Assembly: GCA_040755155.1 (NCBI GenBank)
Contig: JBFMBP010000003.1
Coordinates: 1-36,775 of the forward strand
Origin: Candidatus Omnitrophota bacterium
GTDB taxonomy: Bacteria; Hinthialibacterota; Hinthialibacteria; Hinthialibacterales; Hinthialibacteraceae
Direction of reading: 5' to 3'
DNA: 36,775 nt
Made by a program: the position numbers and the translations under genes. The notes beneath the pieces were generated by a model. That model ran no database searches. It saw only the letters and a list, made by a program, of their open reading frames with translations, and was not told the DNA's origin. Position 1 is the first letter of the stretch; every line of letters starts with the position of its first letter. Below, piece by piece: positions 36,401-36,775 of this stretch.

Positions 36401-36596
36401 GGAAACTCTTCGCATCGAACAAAAGTATACTGAGACGGGAAGTTTCCTGACCATTAGCCTGGGTGCGGCTTCCGTAATTCCCGGCGTCGATTCCTCTCCC
36501 GCCGATCTTATCGAGGAAGCGGACCGAGCGCTGTACCAAGCCAAGAAAGAAGGACGGAACCGCATCATTGTTTCGGATTTGATCCAGCGAAAATAA
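33417..36596 (+). CDS. Beta-propeller sensor diguanylate cyclase (GGDEF)
   Basis: This 1059-aa transmembrane protein is predicted to make cyclic di-GMP. A hydrophobic N-terminal signal (about 21-38) precedes 14 two-component-propeller repeats (LWIGTxxGGLNRYDP type; about 50-730), which would form two seven-bladed propellers. A Y_Y_Y domain (about 745-815), one transmembrane helix (about 830-850), a coiled linker and a C-terminal GGDEF domain with active-site GGEEF (968-972) follow. An intact RxxD inhibitory site, RPGD (959-962), lies five residues upstream, so product feedback is expected. ATG 33417 is chosen over GTG 33372; the ribosome site is weak. The domain plan is shared with the propeller kinase 7 kb away, but the output is c-di-GMP. 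The ligand is unknown. Confidence 0.93.
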   Translation: MKLFKEIHYILSLKNDCGVNAYSILFSSILLLYPFSNAFSDGQRSLPDPMAFDHLSMEDGLSDYLVSAIVQDDRGFMWFGTDYGLNRFDGYQFTVFRHDPQKPDSLSDNGVVCLYKDSNGVLWIGTKRGLNRYNPLSGGFIHYFHHPNKETTLSDNSITVILEDKNGYLWIGTEYGGLNHFDPQSQSFTHYGSVSSLSSASRENTVTSLCFDSSGELWAGMLKNRGVSRFDPETKTLVRAESPLGIDPFPDIISLLCDRNGFLWFGTWGFGLFRFDPKTGTYEHYLSNPENLIKAEGAGAIVTSLYEDDAGHLWIGTFQQGIRIYHPETGDFQVITSNPGAKGSLSSNSIKTIYIDSAGAFWIGTVDAGLCRYDPNQQRFELIQHNPQNANSLSENRVYALCPDPYGKIWVGTNGGGLDRFDPDTHSFKNYRYDPNASDSLGNDIVISILWDRNGFLWAGNWKGFLNRFDPQTGKFYRFPEDRGCKDGIHVGFFRAFCEDYTGQIWIGTEGDGVCVYDPKTDSFRNYAPNPTDPYSLSGVFVRRIFEDSRRNLWIGTDADGLNRYDREQDRFIVYKNDPQNPASLCNNQVMSIMEDRNGDLWIGTMGGLNRLPSGSMEDFERYTTDDGLPDNRIKGILEDEFGHLWISTNYGISRFDPALDDFRNFDMNDGLQGLSFTPSTCCKGKDGSLYFGGYNGFNRIRPGQIKDNPYIPPIVITSCKVKEESYPLEKKLQEDGQLRLRYNQNFIAFEFAALNFTRSSQNQYAYRMHGIEEDWIFCGTKRIARYTTLAPGDYVFQVKGSNNDGVWNNDGVSIPIRISPPFWATMVFRGWVLAAILLSLAFWHNLRILSVEKQRRELQTEVEKRTAQLLQQSLELEKANEELERLSFLDGLTGIANRRRFEEHYEREWRRSMREYIPISLIMADIDFFKEYNDAFGHQAGDDCLRKIAGAIQRIVKRPGDLAARYGGEEFIIVLVNTDAQSAGFVAEAMRREAETLRIEQKYTETGSFLTISLGAASVIPGVDSSPADLIEEADRALYQAKKEGRNRIIVSDLIQRK

Positions 36597-36603
36597 AACA
36601 AAC

Positions 36604-36756
36604 GAGCCTCTTGCAAAACTATATTATTCCTCCCCCAAGCTTGGAGGAGGTTAGGAGGGGGTTGAGATAACTCTAATAAAATCAACCCCCCTCTAACTCC
36701 CCCCAAATTTGGGGGGAGAATTGAAAAGAAAATTATACTATTTTTGCAAGAACCTC
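36604..36756 (+). repeat. 153-bp palindromic element with terminal inverted repeats (copy C)
   Basis: The element has the same length and orientation as 29971-30123. The ends are GAGCCTCTTGCAAAA (36604-36618) and TTTTGCAAGAACCTC (36742-36756). Its arms hold CTCCCCCAAGCTTGGAGGAG and CTCCCCCCAAATTTGGGGGG. It starts 7 bp after the GGDEF gene stop and may also act as its terminator structure. Confidence 0.82.
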
Positions 36757-36775
36757 AATCGAAAATAATTCCAAT

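Overview
The window looks like chromosomal DNA of an uncultured Gram-negative bacterium with mid-range GC. An outer membrane with lipopolysaccharide is implied by adjacent Kdo-transferase (waaA) and lipid A 4'-kinase (lpxK) genes. Several traits together recall uncultured PVC/FCB-type polysaccharide degraders such as Planctomycetota, Lentisphaerota or Hydrogenedentota: a secreted GH2 glycosidase, Tat-signalled Gfo/Idh/MocA and TIM-barrel proteins, a large secreted FAD oxidoreductase, a CotH/lamin-tail protein, a sulfatase-like lipoprotein, and beta-propeller sensors. This placement is inference; no rRNA, tRNA or other phylogenetic marker was found.

Layout. 1-240 holds the tail of an unidentified gene and a hairpin repeat. 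239-1954 (minus) is polX. 2118-5871 (plus) is a tight operon of glycosyltransferase, waaA and lpxK with two 4-bp ATGA overlaps. 6020-7438 is an ADP-dependent glucokinase/phosphofructokinase family kinase, a family best known from archaea and animals. A small unknown gene and repeats follow. 8311-10152 (minus) is a sulfatase-like lipoprotein with TPRs, divergent from a transglutaminase-like protein (10307-11887). 12489-13105 is a HigB/HigA-type toxin-antitoxin pair. 13204-15469 (minus) holds a Tat-signalled sugar isomerase-like protein, a TsaC/Sua5 protein and hisI. 15647-17719 is the GH2 enzyme. An AT-rich islet (about 18.0-20.0 kb) encodes two unrecognised secreted proteins behind a promoter-like sequence whose spacer is a (CA)8 microsatellite. 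20115-22292 (minus) is an oxidoreductase-DoxX pair. 22497-26130 (minus) is a propeller histidine kinase plus NarL-type regulator. 26199-26642 is a RelE-like toxin/antitoxin pair in which the toxin has no normal start codon. 26753-29710 is the FAD oxidoreductase. 29971-30449 is a 32-codon membrane-peptide ORF flanked by two inverted copies of a roughly 150-bp palindromic element. 30581-33121 is the lamin-tail/CotH protein, and 33417-36596 is a 14-repeat propeller GGDEF protein. Another copy of the 153-bp element closes the window.

Working together. The GH2 enzyme, the isomerase and oxidoreductase proteins, DoxX and the FAD enzyme could form an extracytoplasmic sugar-processing set, and the two propeller receptors could sense its substrates or products; this is inference from family and proximity. 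The most noteworthy items are the ADP-dependent sugar kinase, the in-frame antitoxin-UAA-toxin arrangement, the possible slippage-tuned promoter, and the palindromic-element/microprotein locus.
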